Shown: positions 33,751 through 43,146, counted from the first letter of the stretch. The stretch: 45,042 nt of DNA from Chitinophagaceae bacterium (GCA_947447825.1 CANFLL010000026.1:1-45042), one strand, 5' to 3'. Translations and numbers: made by a program. The notes: a model not told the origin generated them from the letters alone.

Positions 33751-35363
33751 TACTGCTTGATGAATTTAGTTTGTGTTGATTGACTTTCTGTTTGAAGGGA
33801 TAAAAGGTAAGTGCCGGTATTGAGCTGCGAAACATCAATATTAAATACACTTGAATTGGCAACTGTACTACTTAAGACGAGCCTTCCCCTCAAATCAAAC
33901 ATTCTGTAACTAATATTGCTACCTGATAGGTTCTGCGAAACCGACAACTTGTCTCTGGCTGGGTTTGGATATACTTGAATCAGAACTTCACTTTCAATAT
34001 AAATCCGCATTATGCTAGAATACTGCACAGTGCCATCATTACTTACACTCTTTATCCTGTAATAATTTGTTCCCTTTTGTGGACTGTAATGCAGGTAATT
34101 ATACTTACTGCCTTGCAAATTGTTGGCTGAAAGAATGGAAGCTATCGAGCTGAATGTTTTTCCATCAGTACTGTGTTCTACTTCAAAATGATTGTTATTG
34201 AGTTCATAAGCTGTTTGCCAGTTTATCGAAACAAGGTTGTCATTTACTTTGTAAGCAGATGTTGATTGGAATGTGATAGGCAACGTGACAGTAGTGTCGC
34301 TTCCTACTTGTGATGTATAAATTCCGTTAGTGCTACCTGTTCCACCAAAATCTCTTTTGTGATCTCTCCAAATACTATGATAATGCACCCCCGAAAGAAT
34401 AATTCCTCCTTGAACGGTAAATTCTATCCAAACACCCGGACCATCAATTCTAACATAATCCGTTTTTGTAGTAAGTGCAGTAGTGCCAGAATAAGCGATG
34501 TATGTTGAATCTAATTGATTTTGGTATTGTGCAAGAATGTTTGCGGCATTAACACTATCCACATCTAATACGTATGTTTTAATAGCAGCCATTACCAATG
34601 CTTTTTTTGCTGAGGATAGTGTTCCAACTCGTAAACCAACTTTTGTTGTAGGAAACTGCCAGTCGTGAGAAGTGCCTCCATTTGCTGGTCCAAGAAGAAT
34701 ATCACTAAAAGTTTGAGAAAGCTTTGCAGAAGCTAGTTCTGTTGTCGATAAGGCCGTTAACATAGCTGTAAAAGCAGTAGACTCTTGAGACATAGGTGCA
34801 TAAGTGACCCCATTTGTAGTGAAAGACAATGGCTCTATTGCTTCAAAGTGTGGGGTTGGCCCAACCAAAACACCATTGTTGTAAGTGTTGGCAACTGTTT
34901 TATGGTGACCGGTCATCATAATTTCAAAAGTACCTGTAAGTGTCGGTGTACCAAAAAAAGCTAAGTAGTAATTGCCTGCACCATAAGGCGAACCACCACC
35001 ATGTGCGTAAAGATAGTCATCTGCTAGCCAAAGCTGCACAATTTCATCCCATCCTTCATTTGGAATATTTTGTCCAGCCATTTCCTTTATTAAAACTTTT
35101 GCGGCGGCTAATTGAGTCGAAGTTAATGAACCTAATTTAATACCTAATCTCGAACTCATTGCAGCAGGTAAATTACTCCAAGTTTGTGAGTTTGAATAAG
35201 TGTATGCAAGTTGTAATGTACTAACTTGAGAGGTGGTTAACATTGCCTTTAAACTGTCTGCTAGTTTAACAAGATTTTCAACCGACCCAGTTGTGCCAGC
35301 CGTAGATTTTTCAAAAATAAATGACAAGAGGATTGCAAGAAATAGGTGTCGTGTGTTACGCAT
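33750..35363 (-). CDS. DUF3500 protein with type IX secretion sorting domain
   Basis: 537 residues. A signal peptide (1-22) is followed by the DUF3500 domain (~40-350), with LWLADDYLYAHGGGSPYGAG and FEIMMTGHHKTVAN. A fibronectin-like stretch (~370-450) and a type A T9SS sorting domain (~455-537, VYPNPARDKLSVSQ...LNTGTYLLSLQTES...KFIKQ) follow. It is therefore exported across the outer membrane and probably surface-attached. The function of DUF3500 is unknown; the conserved His and Asp residues in YAHGGG and GHH may bind metal. It is coupled to HupE/UreJ downstream. Confidence 0.88.
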   Translation of the reverse strand: MRNTRHLFLAILLSFIFEKSTAGTTGSVENLVKLADSLKAMLTTSQVSTLQLAYTYSNSQTWSNLPAAMSSRLGIKLGSLTSTQLAAAKVLIKEMAGQNIPNEGWDEIVQLWLADDYLYAHGGGSPYGAGNYYLAFFGTPTLTGTFEIMMTGHHKTVANTYNNGVLVGPTPHFEAIEPLSFTTNGVTYAPMSQESTAFTAMLTALSTTELASAKLSQTFSDILLGPANGGTSHDWQFPTTKVGLRVGTLSSAKKALVMAAIKTYVLDVDSVNAANILAQYQNQLDSTYIAYSGTTALTTKTDYVRIDGPGVWIEFTVQGGIILSGVHYHSIWRDHKRDFGGTGSTNGIYTSQVGSDTTVTLPITFQSTSAYKVNDNLVSINWQTAYELNNNHFEVEHSTDGKTFSSIASILSANNLQGSKYNYLHYSPQKGTNYYRIKSVSNDGTVQYSSIMRIYIESEVLIQVYPNPARDKLSVSQNLSGSNISYRMFDLRGRLVLSSTVANSSVFNIDVSQLNTGTYLLSLQTESQSTQTKFIKQ

Positions 35364-35545
35364 AAAAGTGTTTTTTTAAGTTGTTTAACGGTAGATGCCG
35401 AACAAAAATAAAATGCTGCACTAATTGGCGAAAAGAGCTTTTTAGTCGGTAAAACAGCTTTATTGTATTAAAGCATTGAAAATGATATTTTGAAAATGCC
35501 AATAAACCGACAGGGTGTTTTGTTACGGAGTAAAATAAAACTAAA

Positions 35546-35824
35546 CTACTTCACCTCGTACCCCTTCGGGTTTTTCACGAACTCATCCTTACACCCCTTA
35601 TTGCAAAAAGCGATTATTTTTCCTTGATAAAGAAGCGAATCTGCAATGCCAAACTTTAGCTTCATACCACAAACAGGATCTTTTGTATTGCTGAATTTGA
35701 TGTGAGTGAAGTCTTTTTTGGTACTACTAGTGGTATCCATTACAGGCTTGTTTGTTGGTTGGGGGTTGTTGTTGCAACTAAGAATAGTTACAACAATAAT
35801 AATTAAAAGTATTTTATAATTCAT
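35546..35824 (-). CDS. YHS-domain lipoprotein
   Basis: 92 residues. The lipobox TILSC gives a lipidated Cys at 17. The mature YHS domain has KDPVCGMKL (48-56) and the Cys pair in IAFCNKGCKDEF (C74, C78). YHS domains occur in copper-transporting ATPases and metal-handling proteins and are thought to bind copper or other soft metals through these Cys. It lies 1 bp after the PepSY gene on the same strand, at the end of the proposed copper operon. Confidence 0.88.
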   Translation of the reverse strand: MNYKILLIIIVVTILSCNNNPQPTNKPVMDTTSSTKKDFTHIKFSNTKDPVCGMKLKFGIADSLLYQGKIIAFCNKGCKDEFVKNPKGYEVK

Positions 35825-35825
35825 G

Positions 35826-37415
35826 CTATTTGTTATTTTTCTTTCTAGTTTTAAAATACAAAATCAGTCCAATCACCACCATCGCTATCTGAGATGCAGC
35901 CCAAAACATAGTGCTGAAATCGCGCCATCCTTTTCCTGCAAAGTCCATAAAGTGATGTTTATGAAGGAAGTTGAAACTAAGCGCATCCCAAATATCTGTA
36001 TCATCCGTTTTTTTGGATAGCTTGCCTGTCAGTGTCTCTACATAAAACCGTTCATTATGGTTAGTGGTATATTGCACTTTCCAAACAGGCAGACGCTTAT
36101 CCGTGAAATTATATTCCTTCTCTAGCTTGGTAATTACCGTTGTTGCTTTTATTTCAGTTTCAAGATGATTACTAAATGAGGTAGCCAAAAAATTTGCATA
36201 TTGCTTCTCTCCGTCTATCAAAACACTGCCTTTGTTTGTACTGATGTAAATATTGGATGGAGGAGGAACACTCATATCTTTCATCATATCCTTTCCCTTG
36301 AGAGAAGTTGTTGGCTTTTTGCTTGTTGAATTTGTGGTTACCTGCCAATAATTACTGCCATTAATACGCACCAAGTTGATGTTTGTAATAGGCTGCTTTG
36401 CAACGGACTTAAGTTGAGAGAAGTTGAAATTGATTTGATTGACTGCAAAATTGTTTTGGATAAAATATTTATCTCGAACATCTTCCTTGAACTTAGAAAA
36501 AGCATGAAAACCTCCACTGAAACTAAATAACAAAGTGAATAGTGAAATGAATACAGACGTATATCGATGGTTGCGCCTAGCAGTTACTTTATCATTTCCA
36601 ACAACCTTTTTACTCTTAGTAGTAAAGAAAATGTAAATGCCTATCAAGCTAGTTAGAAAGGTTAAAATGGATAGTATTACTTCTATTACCAATCTTCCAT
36701 TTCCCAAGAAATCCAACCATCCCATATTGTGAATCAATTGAAAGAAAAGAGTAAACGCATACCTGTTGTTATCTATTGCCGTTGCAAACCTATCTTGACC
36801 TGTTTCTACGAAAATCCTTATACCATCTTCTCTGTCAAATTCAACTCTATAGACAGGTAACAATCGATTGATGGAATTATATTCCTTATCAAATGCTTGT
36901 ACATAATCCACACTTTTAACCTTACTTCCTGTTTTGCCATTCAAAATAAAGTTGGTTGCAGCATTGCAACAATCGTGGGATGCAGTAATAGGAATAATAT
37001 TAGTATTAAATGCTTTGTGATTGGAACTATCCTTTTTTTGTCCTTCTAAAAACTGTTTTGCTAAGTATTGTGCGTATAACCAGTCTCCGTTTGCTAGCAA
37101 CTTTCCTGTGAGGGTACTATAGTATTGCAGTTCGATTTTATTATTTAGTTTAACTTGATAAAAATAATCATTGTTAATATGTACAATTCTGAATGTCTGA
37201 AAGCTATCTATTCCATTTTGTGTTAAAGCAGTTTGAAGTGGCACAGTTATTTTATTGCTATCGATTGCAACAGGCATCAACCACTGAGTGGCCACTTTAG
37301 GGCGAATGTTAGTCATTATTGGATGCAAGAATCCACTTATTGCCCAAAGACAAACCGGTATTGCAATTATTAAAGAAATGGTACGATGCCATTTGTATAT
37401 GTTTTTGCGTATCAT
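35826..37415 (-). CDS. PepSY domain-containing membrane protein
   Basis: 529 residues from the Met in MIRKNIYKWHRTISLI. The upstream in-frame ATG at 37448 would prepend 11 residues absent from typical family starts. Four membrane helices are visible: ~8-29, ~245-270, ~280-300 and ~500-520. Two PepSY-like periplasmic regions, each with a YARRLPVW/INRLLPVYRVEFD-type phrase, lie between them. This architecture matches the 'iron-regulated membrane protein' family, which often accompanies TonB receptors and may reduce or move metals at the inner membrane. It follows the receptor by 62 bp. Confidence 0.87.
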   Translation of the reverse strand: MIRKNIYKWHRTISLIIAIPVCLWAISGFLHPIMTNIRPKVATQWLMPVAIDSNKITVPLQTALTQNGIDSFQTFRIVHINNDYFYQVKLNNKIELQYYSTLTGKLLANGDWLYAQYLAKQFLEGQKKDSSNHKAFNTNIIPITASHDCCNAATNFILNGKTGSKVKSVDYVQAFDKEYNSINRLLPVYRVEFDREDGIRIFVETGQDRFATAIDNNRYAFTLFFQLIHNMGWLDFLGNGRLVIEVILSILTFLTSLIGIYIFFTTKSKKVVGNDKVTARRNHRYTSVFISLFTLLFSFSGGFHAFSKFKEDVRDKYFIQNNFAVNQINFNFSQLKSVAKQPITNINLVRINGSNYWQVTTNSTSKKPTTSLKGKDMMKDMSVPPPSNIYISTNKGSVLIDGEKQYANFLATSFSNHLETEIKATTVITKLEKEYNFTDKRLPVWKVQYTTNHNERFYVETLTGKLSKKTDDTDIWDALSFNFLHKHHFMDFAGKGWRDFSTMFWAASQIAMVVIGLILYFKTRKKNNK

Positions 37416-37477
37416 AATTATTACATTTTCGAGAAAGGAGGCAAACAATAGTTTATTATTTGCCTCCTATGTTGATA

Positions 37478-39757
37478 TTATTTTCCGAAATGGTAGGAAA
37501 CGCCCAACGTTGTTTCTCTAGGGTCGCCTAAACTATAACTATAGCCATAAGTTGATTTACTAGCCAAAATAGAATAGTATTTATTGAAAGCATTTAGTGT
37601 GTTTACCCAAACTTCAAAACGAGCTACATTGTAACCTGCCCTGATGTTGAACACATCGAACCCGCCATACTTTCCACTATTCGCATTGTTGAGGTAATAA
37701 CTACTAAGGTGTTGCCATTCTACTCCTATTCTTAATCCTTTAGCAAATGCAGGTTTATAAGTTACCTCTGCATTGCTAATAAAGTGTGGTGCACCTGCAA
37801 TTTCGTTTCCGCTATAGTCAATTCCTTTTTCTACGTCCTTCACAAAAGTGTGTTTGGCATTTGTTGCACTAAAGCGTAGCTGCCATTGGCTTGTTGGCTT
37901 GTATGTAATGCCATATTCTATGCCTTGATGCTTTGTTTTACCTGCGTTCTGATTTTGATAAGTGCCATCATCCTGACGAACAGAAATAATTTCATTTGTA
38001 CCTTCCAATAAGTATAAGCTGTAGTCGGCATATAACTTATTATCCAAAATATTTATCCATCCACCAATTTCATAGTTAAAAAAAGTTTGGGGTTGTAAGT
38101 AAGGCACTTTTACACTATTAAATAGTTCTGTAACCTGTGGAGGAACATACCCCTGACTGTAGTTAGCATAAAAACCAACATGCTTATAATTATAGGTTGC
38201 CCCAATCTTAGGCGTAAACCGATTAAAGTTATTTACTGTAGAAGGTGCACCAGTGGATGCCGAGGGGGATAAATAATTTTGGAAATCATAATGATAATAA
38301 TCGTATCGCAATGCTGTAACAATCTTTAATCCTTTGGCTGGGCTTAACTCATAACTGGCATAAGATGCGATGTTGCTGATTCCTGTTTTATAGTTACTTA
38401 ATAAAGAATCGGTGTTGATGAAGCTGATATATTTACCTGCACTATTTCTTTGAATTTTAATATAATTAGCCACATAAGTACTAGGGCTAACATCCACACT
38501 AATGCCAGCAATCAACTTGCTTTTTAACCAATTAAATCGTTGAACATGCTGCCCGATAAGCATGTAGCTTTTGAATGAACTATTGTTCAATTGTCCATTG
38601 GCTAATGCACTATTACGATAATTATTAGTAACATAGTAAGAAGGATTTTGCTTTACAGCATTATCTCTGTAAGCAGCTGTTAGTTGAGATTCACTGTTGC
38701 TATACCATTGATGTACCAATTGCGATTTTACCCTCAAAGCTGTTACAGTTCGGTTGTTGAAAGTGTATAGTGTGTTGTAATTTTTTTGTGCAAAATGAGC
38801 ACTATCTAAACTGCCACCACCCATTTGGCTGTAATAATCGACGTAGGTAATGCTGTTATTCCAAGATGTTTTATTATTTATTTTATAATCACCTCTTACA
38901 GTAAAGGCTGTTTTATGAAAATCAGTTTGATCAACTGGTCCATTTGTTCTATTTGCATAATAACCGCTAACCAATAATCCGAATTTGCCTAAAGTATTAC
39001 CTGCTTGTGCGTCTATTCTTTTATATCCACCATCAGTACCTTGTACACTGATGTTCGCATTAGCCAAAGCGGGAGGAGCTTGGGTAATTATATTAACAGC
39101 ACCACCAATAGCTTCTGCCCCATACAAGGAAGATGCTGGGCCTTTAATAATTTCAATTTGCTTCGCAGCAACCATGTTCATCTCCAGTAAAGCATTGTGA
39201 TTGTATATACCTGTGGTACGAATGGGTACACCAACTTCTAAATACAGGAACAAACTTCTGGTAGTTAGTGGTTGCCTGATACTCATTTCATGTTGCTCAT
39301 TTTGAAGGTTTACCATAAACACACCACTCACTTTGTTTACAAGATAATCTAACCTATTTGCTTTTGCATCTTTAATTGTTTGCTGACTAATAGTGGAAAT
39401 GGCAATAGGTGCTTCTGTTCTTTTTTCTGCAATACGGCTAGCACTTACAACAACTGCTTCCAAATCGTTGTTGACAGGCGAAACTGAAAAATTAAAACTA
39501 TTGCTATTACCAACTAAAACAGTTCTAGCTTTATAATTGATAGAGCTTATGGTCAATTCTTTAGCATCAGTAGTAAGGGTAAATTTACCTTCTGCATCCG
39601 TAATGGAAGTATGATGCTGTGCATCTGAAACCGTTGCACCACTAACAGGCTCTTTACTAAGCGAGTCATATATTTTGCCTGATATTGTTTTTGTCACTTG
39701 TGCTTTCACTACCGAAAGACTTAGTATCAACGTTAAAATAAATATTACTTTTTTCAT
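37478..39757 (-). CDS. TonB-dependent receptor
   Basis: 759 residues. A signal peptide (1-19) precedes a carboxypeptidase-regulatory-like domain (~22-105), common to Bacteroidota receptors. The plug (~110-225) has IKGPASSLYGAEAIGGAVNI, and the 22-strand barrel ends LGVSYHFGK. It belongs to the metal/siderophore-type receptors by size and is not a SusC (which is ~1000 residues with a SusD partner). Context with MbnP and MbnH-like proteins suggests copper, free or chelated, as the cargo; that is inference. It lies 1 bp downstream of the small membrane protein gene. Confidence 0.93.
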   Translation of the reverse strand: MKKVIFILTLILSLSVVKAQVTKTISGKIYDSLSKEPVSGATVSDAQHHTSITDAEGKFTLTTDAKELTISSINYKARTVLVGNSNSFNFSVSPVNNDLEAVVVSASRIAEKRTEAPIAISTISQQTIKDAKANRLDYLVNKVSGVFMVNLQNEQHEMSIRQPLTTRSLFLYLEVGVPIRTTGIYNHNALLEMNMVAAKQIEIIKGPASSLYGAEAIGGAVNIITQAPPALANANISVQGTDGGYKRIDAQAGNTLGKFGLLVSGYYANRTNGPVDQTDFHKTAFTVRGDYKINNKTSWNNSITYVDYYSQMGGGSLDSAHFAQKNYNTLYTFNNRTVTALRVKSQLVHQWYSNSESQLTAAYRDNAVKQNPSYYVTNNYRNSALANGQLNNSSFKSYMLIGQHVQRFNWLKSKLIAGISVDVSPSTYVANYIKIQRNSAGKYISFINTDSLLSNYKTGISNIASYASYELSPAKGLKIVTALRYDYYHYDFQNYLSPSASTGAPSTVNNFNRFTPKIGATYNYKHVGFYANYSQGYVPPQVTELFNSVKVPYLQPQTFFNYEIGGWINILDNKLYADYSLYLLEGTNEIISVRQDDGTYQNQNAGKTKHQGIEYGITYKPTSQWQLRFSATNAKHTFVKDVEKGIDYSGNEIAGAPHFISNAEVTYKPAFAKGLRIGVEWQHLSSYYLNNANSGKYGGFDVFNIRAGYNVARFEVWVNTLNAFNKYYSILASKSTYGYSYSLGDPRETTLGVSYHFGK

Positions 39758-39758
39758 T

Positions 39759-40058
39759 CTAGTTGTTTTCTTCGTTTATAAATTTGAATAATTCTATTTC
39801 AGTGCTTTTCTCATGGTATTTAATGACCATCATTCGGTAAAACATTTTTATGCTTAAACCTAGTACTATCGTTACCAATAGGAAAACAGTATAAATTAAG
39901 CCTGTTTCAGAAACAGCCCAATGCCCAAATGATTTTCCATAAATTTTGAGAAACCAGAACATGATTACCAACAATCCCACAGTTGATAATTCCTTTAGTA
40001 TCTGGTAATAACGCCAGTATTTCAGCCCTTGGCTGATTAATTTTATTAATAATTTCAT
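39759..40058 (-). CDS. small two-helix membrane protein of unknown function
   Basis: 99 residues from the Met in MKLLIKLISQGLKYWRYYQI. An upstream ATG (40130) would overlap the preceding gene by 20 bp and add an unlikely Arg-rich leader. Two hydrophobic helices (~27-42 and ~55-75) and a charged C-terminus (EKSTEIELFKFINEENN) are visible. No family is recognised. The 1-bp gap to the receptor gene indicates translational coupling, so an accessory role for the receptor is plausible. Confidence 0.72.
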   Translation of the reverse strand: MKLLIKLISQGLKYWRYYQILKELSTVGLLVIMFWFLKIYGKSFGHWAVSETGLIYTVFLLVTIVLGLSIKMFYRMMVIKYHEKSTEIELFKFINEENN

Positions 40059-40110
40059 TGTAAAAATTTTAGTATAAAAATTAAAACTCGTTAGTTGATT
40101 TGTTCTGGTT

Positions 40111-41034
40111 TTAAAACGCCATCGAAACATGAAGCATCAATCTATTATTTGTTTGTACAAATCCATTAGCCAAATTCTGACTAATTGGTGTCTGCCAGCT
40201 ACCACCCACACTTAGTTTATTGAACGCAGCCTCCATGCCAATGCTGCCCAGAACAACTCTCCCACCAGATATGTCTACATTAAATCCTGTATTAAAGTCT
40301 TCATCCGCCTTTTCGTAAACTGCACCAGCATTGGGTGCTAGAGAGAGATTATGCTGTGGACGAAACTTATAATACAACTGTGCAGTAGTACTCAGTTTAT
40401 TGCCATACTGATAATGATGACTATTGCTACTATTCATTTTATAGCTTGCATTTACATTAATGCCTGCATCTTGCAAACGCAAATCGTACATGGCATTCAG
40501 CATATAATCCACACTTCCTGTCCCCAACTGAAACAGGTTAGTGTTCTGAGTACTTCCTTGTTTCTCCGCAGGATTATATTCACCCGTGGGTAGCTTAATT
40601 CCTCCTCCTATCCAAAGAGATTGTGATAAACGCTTAGAGGTACATACCGTTATGTCTTGTTTAAATGCCAGAAAATAACCTGCAAATGCAATGTCACCTA
40701 TTCCTTCTTTGTGGGTTACATTTCCTTGGTTCAGTCGCTCATTAAAGCTGTAAGGAATAGAAGCCATAAGCCTAAAACGTTTACCTAAATTCCATCCTCC
40801 CCACAATTCTGCCGAACGATAAGACTCTGTTGTAGTCAGATAACTCTCTAATCCGCCCACGCCTACATGCGTTTTCAGCGAATTGTAACGATACCTAAAG
40901 CCTATAATCTTCTTTTTAAAGTCGGGGAGTATACCATTATAGTAGCTACTCACACCACAACCACATATATCGCAAGCCATAGTTTTGGAAACAAACAAGT
41001 AAACAAAAATTAATATTAAAAGACTTTTTTTCAT
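40111..41034 (-). CDS. outer-membrane beta-barrel-like protein with N-terminal CDICGCG motif
   Basis: 307 residues. The signal peptide ends MA|C at residue 21, and the mature protein starts CDICGCGVSSYYNG: three Cys in seven residues, a compact soft-metal site. The rest is alternating aromatic beta-strand ending in LMLHVSMAF, with a C-terminal Phe as in outer-membrane barrels. The signal could also be a lipobox. I infer a copper-binding outer-membrane channel or transporter-like protein from the motif and the neighbouring MbnP and diheme peroxidase. The reported activity of this family is unknown to me. Confidence 0.82.
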   Translation of the reverse strand: MKKSLLILIFVYLFVSKTMACDICGCGVSSYYNGILPDFKKKIIGFRYRYNSLKTHVGVGGLESYLTTTESYRSAELWGGWNLGKRFRLMASIPYSFNERLNQGNVTHKEGIGDIAFAGYFLAFKQDITVCTSKRLSQSLWIGGGIKLPTGEYNPAEKQGSTQNTNLFQLGTGSVDYMLNAMYDLRLQDAGINVNASYKMNSSNSHHYQYGNKLSTTAQLYYKFRPQHNLSLAPNAGAVYEKADEDFNTGFNVDISGGRVVLGSIGMEAAFNKLSVGGSWQTPISQNLANGFVQTNNRLMLHVSMAF

Positions 41035-41046
41035 GTTATTTTTTTA

Positions 41047-41153
41047 TAACCACTAACCACTAACCACTAACCACTAACCACTAACCACTAACCACTAACC
41101 ACTAACCATTAACCACTAACCACTAACAACTAACAACTAACCACTAACCACTA
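41047..41153 (-). repeat. heptanucleotide tandem repeat (about 15 x CCACTAA)
   Basis: About 15 near-perfect CCACTAA units (TTAGTGG on the transcribed strand), with variants CCATTAA and CAACTAA near the right end. It fills almost the whole gap between the diheme peroxidase (stop 41156) and the CDICGCG gene (start 41034), ending 13 bp before that start. Such arrays change length by slippage and could alter promoter spacing or leader length, making downstream expression variable. Confidence 0.93.
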
Positions 41154-41155
41154 CT

Positions 41156-42190
41156 CTACTGTTCCGAGAATCGTTTGTCAAGCAAAAAGCTTCTATCACT
41201 AAGTGTCTTTAAAAATGCTAAGAGCTTTGTTTTATCATCAGCCGATAAAGAAATTCCCAACCTTCCATTTTGTTGTAGCAATGGGTCTAGGTTAGGTGTA
41301 TTCCGCACACCACTATTGTAAAACTCAAGCACACCATCCAAATCAAAGAATCTTCCATCGTGCATATAAGGTTCGGTATAAAAAATGTTTCGTAGGCTAG
41401 GTACTTTAAATTTATACCTGTCAGCGCTATCCAATGTTACCAAATAACGTCCTTCATCATTCAATCCACTCACTGGCAATCCATTATTCCTAAACGAATA
41501 GTCGGTAAACAATGGTTCTTTATGGCAGCCAGCACATTTCTGCTGAAAGAGAGTATATCCTGCTTTTTCGGTAGCAGTAAACGCCGCCCCTTCACTACGC
41601 ATTACGCTGTCGTACTTCGAGTGGCTGCTCACACACATTGCCATAAACTGCGCCATCGCCTTTAAAAATCGGGTGCCAGTTATTTCAGGTGTGCCAAAAG
41701 CCTTCTGAAACAGTGCCGGATAAGTAGTAGTCTTATAAAGCTTCGCCAATACATTGCCAATGGTATCATCCATTTCCACATGATTAGCGATAGGTGCAAG
41801 CGGTTGTAAATCCAAATCGAAAATGCCTCCATCCCACATAAAAGAAGTACTCCATGCCAAATTCATAATTGGCGGACTATTCCGTTTACCCAATCTATCA
41901 TAAATGCCATGACTAACACTGTGTCCTGGATGAACAAAAGCCGATGTTTGAATATGACAACTACCACAACTGATGGTATTGTTGTGAGACAATATGGGGT
42001 CGTAAAAAAGCTTTCTCCCCAACTCAAAACCTGCTTGAGTAACGTTATTTGTTGAAAAATGATACACAGGCGCAGGAAAGTTAGCAGGTTGCAGAAAGCC
42101 AACAAAGGGAGCATCAATCTCTTTCTTGCAGGCATAAATGCCCACAAGAAAGAAGATGATGGCTATAATAGTATTGCGTTTAATACTCAT
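41156..42190 (-). CDS. diheme cytochrome c peroxidase, MbnH/MauG-like lipoprotein
   Basis: 344 residues. A lipobox (GIYAC, Cys 21) anchors it in the periplasm-facing membrane. Two c-type heme motifs are visible: CGSCH (75-79) and CAGCH (219-223). Conserved family blocks GRKLFYDPILS, PIMNLAWSTSFMWDG and FKVPSLRNIFYTEPYMHDGR are present. Bacterial CcpA/MauG relatives either reduce peroxide or oxidise a partner protein. MbnH oxidises a Trp of MbnP to kynurenine, and an MbnP-family gene lies 83 bp upstream on the same strand. I therefore favour the MbnH-like role, but sequence alone does not exclude a peroxidase. Confidence 0.88.
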   Translation of the reverse strand: MSIKRNTIIAIIFFLVGIYACKKEIDAPFVGFLQPANFPAPVYHFSTNNVTQAGFELGRKLFYDPILSHNNTISCGSCHIQTSAFVHPGHSVSHGIYDRLGKRNSPPIMNLAWSTSFMWDGGIFDLDLQPLAPIANHVEMDDTIGNVLAKLYKTTTYPALFQKAFGTPEITGTRFLKAMAQFMAMCVSSHSKYDSVMRSEGAAFTATEKAGYTLFQQKCAGCHKEPLFTDYSFRNNGLPVSGLNDEGRYLVTLDSADRYKFKVPSLRNIFYTEPYMHDGRFFDLDGVLEFYNSGVRNTPNLDPLLQQNGRLGISLSADDKTKLLAFLKTLSDRSFLLDKRFSEQ

Positions 42191-42273
42191 TTGCAGCTTG
42201 AGTTTTACGTTTTACGTTATAAGTTGTACGTACAACCTGTAACTTAAAATTCAAAATTTAAAACAACAAAAAG

Positions 42274-43086
42274 TTAGTTCTCCGTATGGTCATGCCTAAA
42301 CATTCCACTTGTAAAGTTGGCAGCAATGTTAGCACTATAAGCATCCGTCATCACCATTGGGTGTGCGGCAATACTAACAGTATTAGCACCAGAGAACATC
42401 TTTAGCACGTCCACCATTAAATGAATATTCGTTTCCTTACCAGCTTTCACTTTAGGCGCACCTCTAGCAGTCAAATCGAGTGTGATGGTTTTAATGTTGT
42501 TGATGGTAGGTGTTGTTTTTCCGCCAAATAAACCAATATGGTAATAAAAACTATTACCGCCCATGCCGCCCATTGATGGAACTTGTGGCGATGTGCCCTC
42601 TAGTTTGTAAAATATATACCCACTATTCCATGTCCAGTACATGTCAGCAGCAGCACCCGTTACATCAAGATCTCCAGTGCGTTTGCTAGCATCTAGTGTA
42701 TTGCGAACACTATCAACACCCAAAACAAAGGTTACTGACTTGTATTCTCCTTCTGGAATATCAAAAGATGGCTCATAAGTACTAGAATCACCTTCTACCA
42801 CCAAATGGTAACTACTGTCTTGAGGAACTGTATAAACAGTACCATTCACATTTGTAAAAGAGAAATTACTTACAAAATATTTAAGCTTGGTAATGCTAGT
42901 AATAGAGTCCCCATTGGCAGTTTTGTATTTGCCAGTATTTAGTTGCAAATCCTGAGAGCCTGCTACGTTGTCAAACTCCACCGAAAGTTCTGCTTTCACA
43001 CTACTATTAAAGGAGGTTGTGCTATCTTTTTTACAAGAAACAAAGAATAAAGAAGCTGTTATAATTAATAAGAAAATACGTTTCAT
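42274..43086 (-). CDS. MbnP-family copper-binding lipoprotein
   Basis: 270 residues. The lipobox FFVSC gives Cys 18. The mature protein has the MbnP pattern: LKYFVSNFSFT (68-78), PEGEYKSVTFVLGVDSVRNT (111-130) and MYWTWNSGYIFYKLEG (149-164). The Trp pair W151/W153 includes the likely target for oxidation by the MbnH-like partner. A Gly/Met stretch (SMGGMGGNSF) and a C-terminal HDHTEN could add copper ligands. MbnP proteins bind copper in methanotrophs and also occur outside methanobactin operons. The two genes are adjacent, MbnP first. Confidence 0.85.
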   Translation of the reverse strand: MKRIFLLIITASLFFVSCKKDSTTSFNSSVKAELSVEFDNVAGSQDLQLNTGKYKTANGDSITSITKLKYFVSNFSFTNVNGTVYTVPQDSSYHLVVEGDSSTYEPSFDIPEGEYKSVTFVLGVDSVRNTLDASKRTGDLDVTGAAADMYWTWNSGYIFYKLEGTSPQVPSMGGMGGNSFYYHIGLFGGKTTPTINNIKTITLDLTARGAPKVKAGKETNIHLMVDVLKMFSGANTVSIAAHPMVMTDAYSANIAANFTSGMFRHDHTEN

Positions 43087-43146
43087 ATACTTTTTAATAT
43101 GTTATTTAATGATAAGATAATCCACAATACACGCTGAGTTAAGAGG

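Noticed and set aside
37416-37448. Upstream start for the PepSY protein
   Set aside because: It adds 11 residues (MFASFLENVII) before the typical MIRKNIYKWHR start of the family.
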